A DNA stretch of 5,693 nucleotides from Microcaldota archaeon (lineage in GTDB: Archaea; Aenigmatarchaeota; Aenigmatarchaeia; QMZP01; QMZT01), in NCBI GenBank assembly GCA_013151465.1, contig JAADIF010000032.1, positions 1-5,693 of the forward strand, given 5' to 3'. The notes beneath the pieces are model-generated. The model had not been told where the DNA came from and ran no database searches. It saw nothing but the letters and a program-made list of their open reading frames with translations. Position 1 is the stretch's first letter. Each line of letters begins with the position of its first letter. The position numbers and the translations under genes were made by a program. Below, piece after piece: positions 4,795 through 5,693 of this stretch.

Positions 4795-5693
4795 ATGAGC
4801 AACTTAAAAGCGAAATTGCTAAACGGCGAAAAGAAGATAGGCGTGTGGGGAACAGGATTTATAGGATTTTCCTCGATGGCAAACTTTGCAAACAACGGCA
4901 TAAAGGTAATCGGTTATGATGTCGTGAAAGAGAAGGTCGACATGATAAACCGCGGCGAAATTCCGATAGAAAACCTGGAATTCTGGCTGGGCTTTAGCAT
5001 TAAAGAGCTCGTTGAAAACGGTTTAATGAGAGCGACATATGATATTTCTGACATGTATGACAAGGATATAGCGGTTCACATGGTCTGTATCCCAACCGAA
5101 AAGGGGGGAGAACCGTTTGACGACATCCTAATAGATGTCATAGAAAACATTTCAAAAATCATAAAGGAGAGAAAGGAAAACGGAAATAATGAAGAAGCCC
5201 CGCTTGTCATAGTAGAATCGACGATAACGCCGGGAAGAAGCGATTCTGTTTCTCTTAGGATTTTCAAGGAAAACGGCCTTGAGGTTGGAAAGGACGTGCT
5301 TTACGGTGTTGCCCCAAGGAGAGATTGGTTTGTTTCACCTGAAAAAAGCCTAAAGAAACTTCCGAGAATTATCGGCGGCTCGACCCCTGAAACAACAGAA
5401 CGCATGAAAGAGGTCCTTTCAATAATCGTCGACACACTTGTTCCCGCAACAGACCACAAGCACGCAGAGATCGTGAAATCAGTAGAAAACGCATACAGGC
5501 ATATGGACATAACATTTGCAAACCAGCTCACACTTGCTTACCCGAATATGAACGTGACAGAAATCCTGCGCCTTGCAGGGACTAAATGGAACATAGGAAC
5601 ATTCCATCCAAGCTTCGGTACAGGCGGTTACTGCATCCCCCTTGCAAGCAAGTATGTCATCATGGGGGCAGAAAGGCCGGAACATCTGACCCT
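4795..5693 (+). CDS. UDP-glucose/GDP-mannose dehydrogenase-family protein, atypical active site (C-terminus cut by window edge)
   Basis: The frame is open from the ATG to the window end, giving 299 residues of a family usually near 420-440. Members oxidise the C6 alcohol of an NDP-sugar to a carboxylate with two NAD+ (for example UDP-glucose, UDP-ManNAc or GDP-mannose). The N-terminal Rossmann domain has GTGFIG (19-24) and Asp42 at the end of strand 2, then VCIPTE (97-102) and ESTITPG (141-147). The central helix reads HAEIVKSVENAYR (223-235), with the expected catalytic Lys228 and Asn232, and GTGGYCIP (275-282) carries the nucleophile Cys280. Two usual features differ: the Pro-Glu pair of the family reads APRRDWF (173-179, Arg175 in place of Glu), and the Asp four residues after Cys is Ala284. 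The start is fixed by GGTGA and Rossmann position. Substrate is unknown; UDP-ManNAc- or GlcNAc-type sugars are possible for a glycan locus. Confidence 0.9.
   Translation, partial: MSNLKAKLLNGEKKIGVWGTGFIGFSSMANFANNGIKVIGYDVVKEKVDMINRGEIPIENLEFWLGFSIKELVENGLMRATYDISDMYDKDIAVHMVCIPTEKGGEPFDDILIDVIENISKIIKERKENGNNEEAPLVIVESTITPGRSDSVSLRIFKENGLEVGKDVLYGVAPRRDWFVSPEKSLKKLPRIIGGSTPETTERMKEVLSIIVDTLVPATDHKHAEIVKSVENAYRHMDITFANQLTLAYPNMNVTEILRLAGTKWNIGTFHPSFGTGGYCIPLASKYVIMGAERPEHLT

Noticed and set aside
1..5693. CRISPR array, tRNA, rRNA or insertion sequence
   Set aside because: No regularly spaced repeats, no cloverleaf-like segment in the gaps and no transposase motifs were seen; nearly all of the window is explained by coding sequence.

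Overview
The window looks like part of an archaeal genome. Start codons are preceded by AT-rich TATA-like boxes at archaeal spacing, sometimes with no Shine-Dalgarno site (possible leaderless transcripts) and sometimes with a GGTG/GTGAT-type site. The gene families (AAA_14/DUF4143 ATPase, ribbon-helix-helix protein) are also common in archaea. Base composition is AT-rich and uneven. The lineage cannot be named from this sequence; an uncultivated archaeon is a reasonable guess.

Layout. Three glycosyltransferase genes read leftwards: a GT4-family enzyme (2412-1267), a second GT4-family enzyme 3 bases downstream (1263-166), and the first 23 codons of a GT2-family enzyme at the window edge (71-1). 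Diverging from them across 2413-2544, three genes read rightwards: an AAA_14/DUF4143-type ATPase (2545-3801), a fusion of a ribbon-helix-helix DNA-binding domain with a sugar-1-phosphate nucleotidyltransferase domain (3838-4668), and a nucleotide-sugar dehydrogenase that runs off the right edge (4795-5693).

How the genes fit together. Apart from the ATPase, the set reads as a surface-glycan or protein-glycosylation locus: a nucleotidyltransferase could make an NDP-sugar, the dehydrogenase could oxidise it to an NDP-uronate, and the glycosyltransferases could assemble the glycan. The ATPase is a family often scattered in archaeal genomes and has no obvious role here.

The most unusual part is 3838-4795. 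A DNA-binding domain is fused to a nucleotidyltransferase whose catalytic signature loop is altered. Just downstream, a perfect 11-bp inverted repeat plus a third half-site one helical turn away abuts the TATA box of the dehydrogenase gene. The working hypothesis is that the fusion senses or makes a sugar nucleotide and controls the next gene through this site. The dehydrogenase itself keeps the catalytic Lys, Asn and Cys of its family but lacks two acidic residues usually found there.
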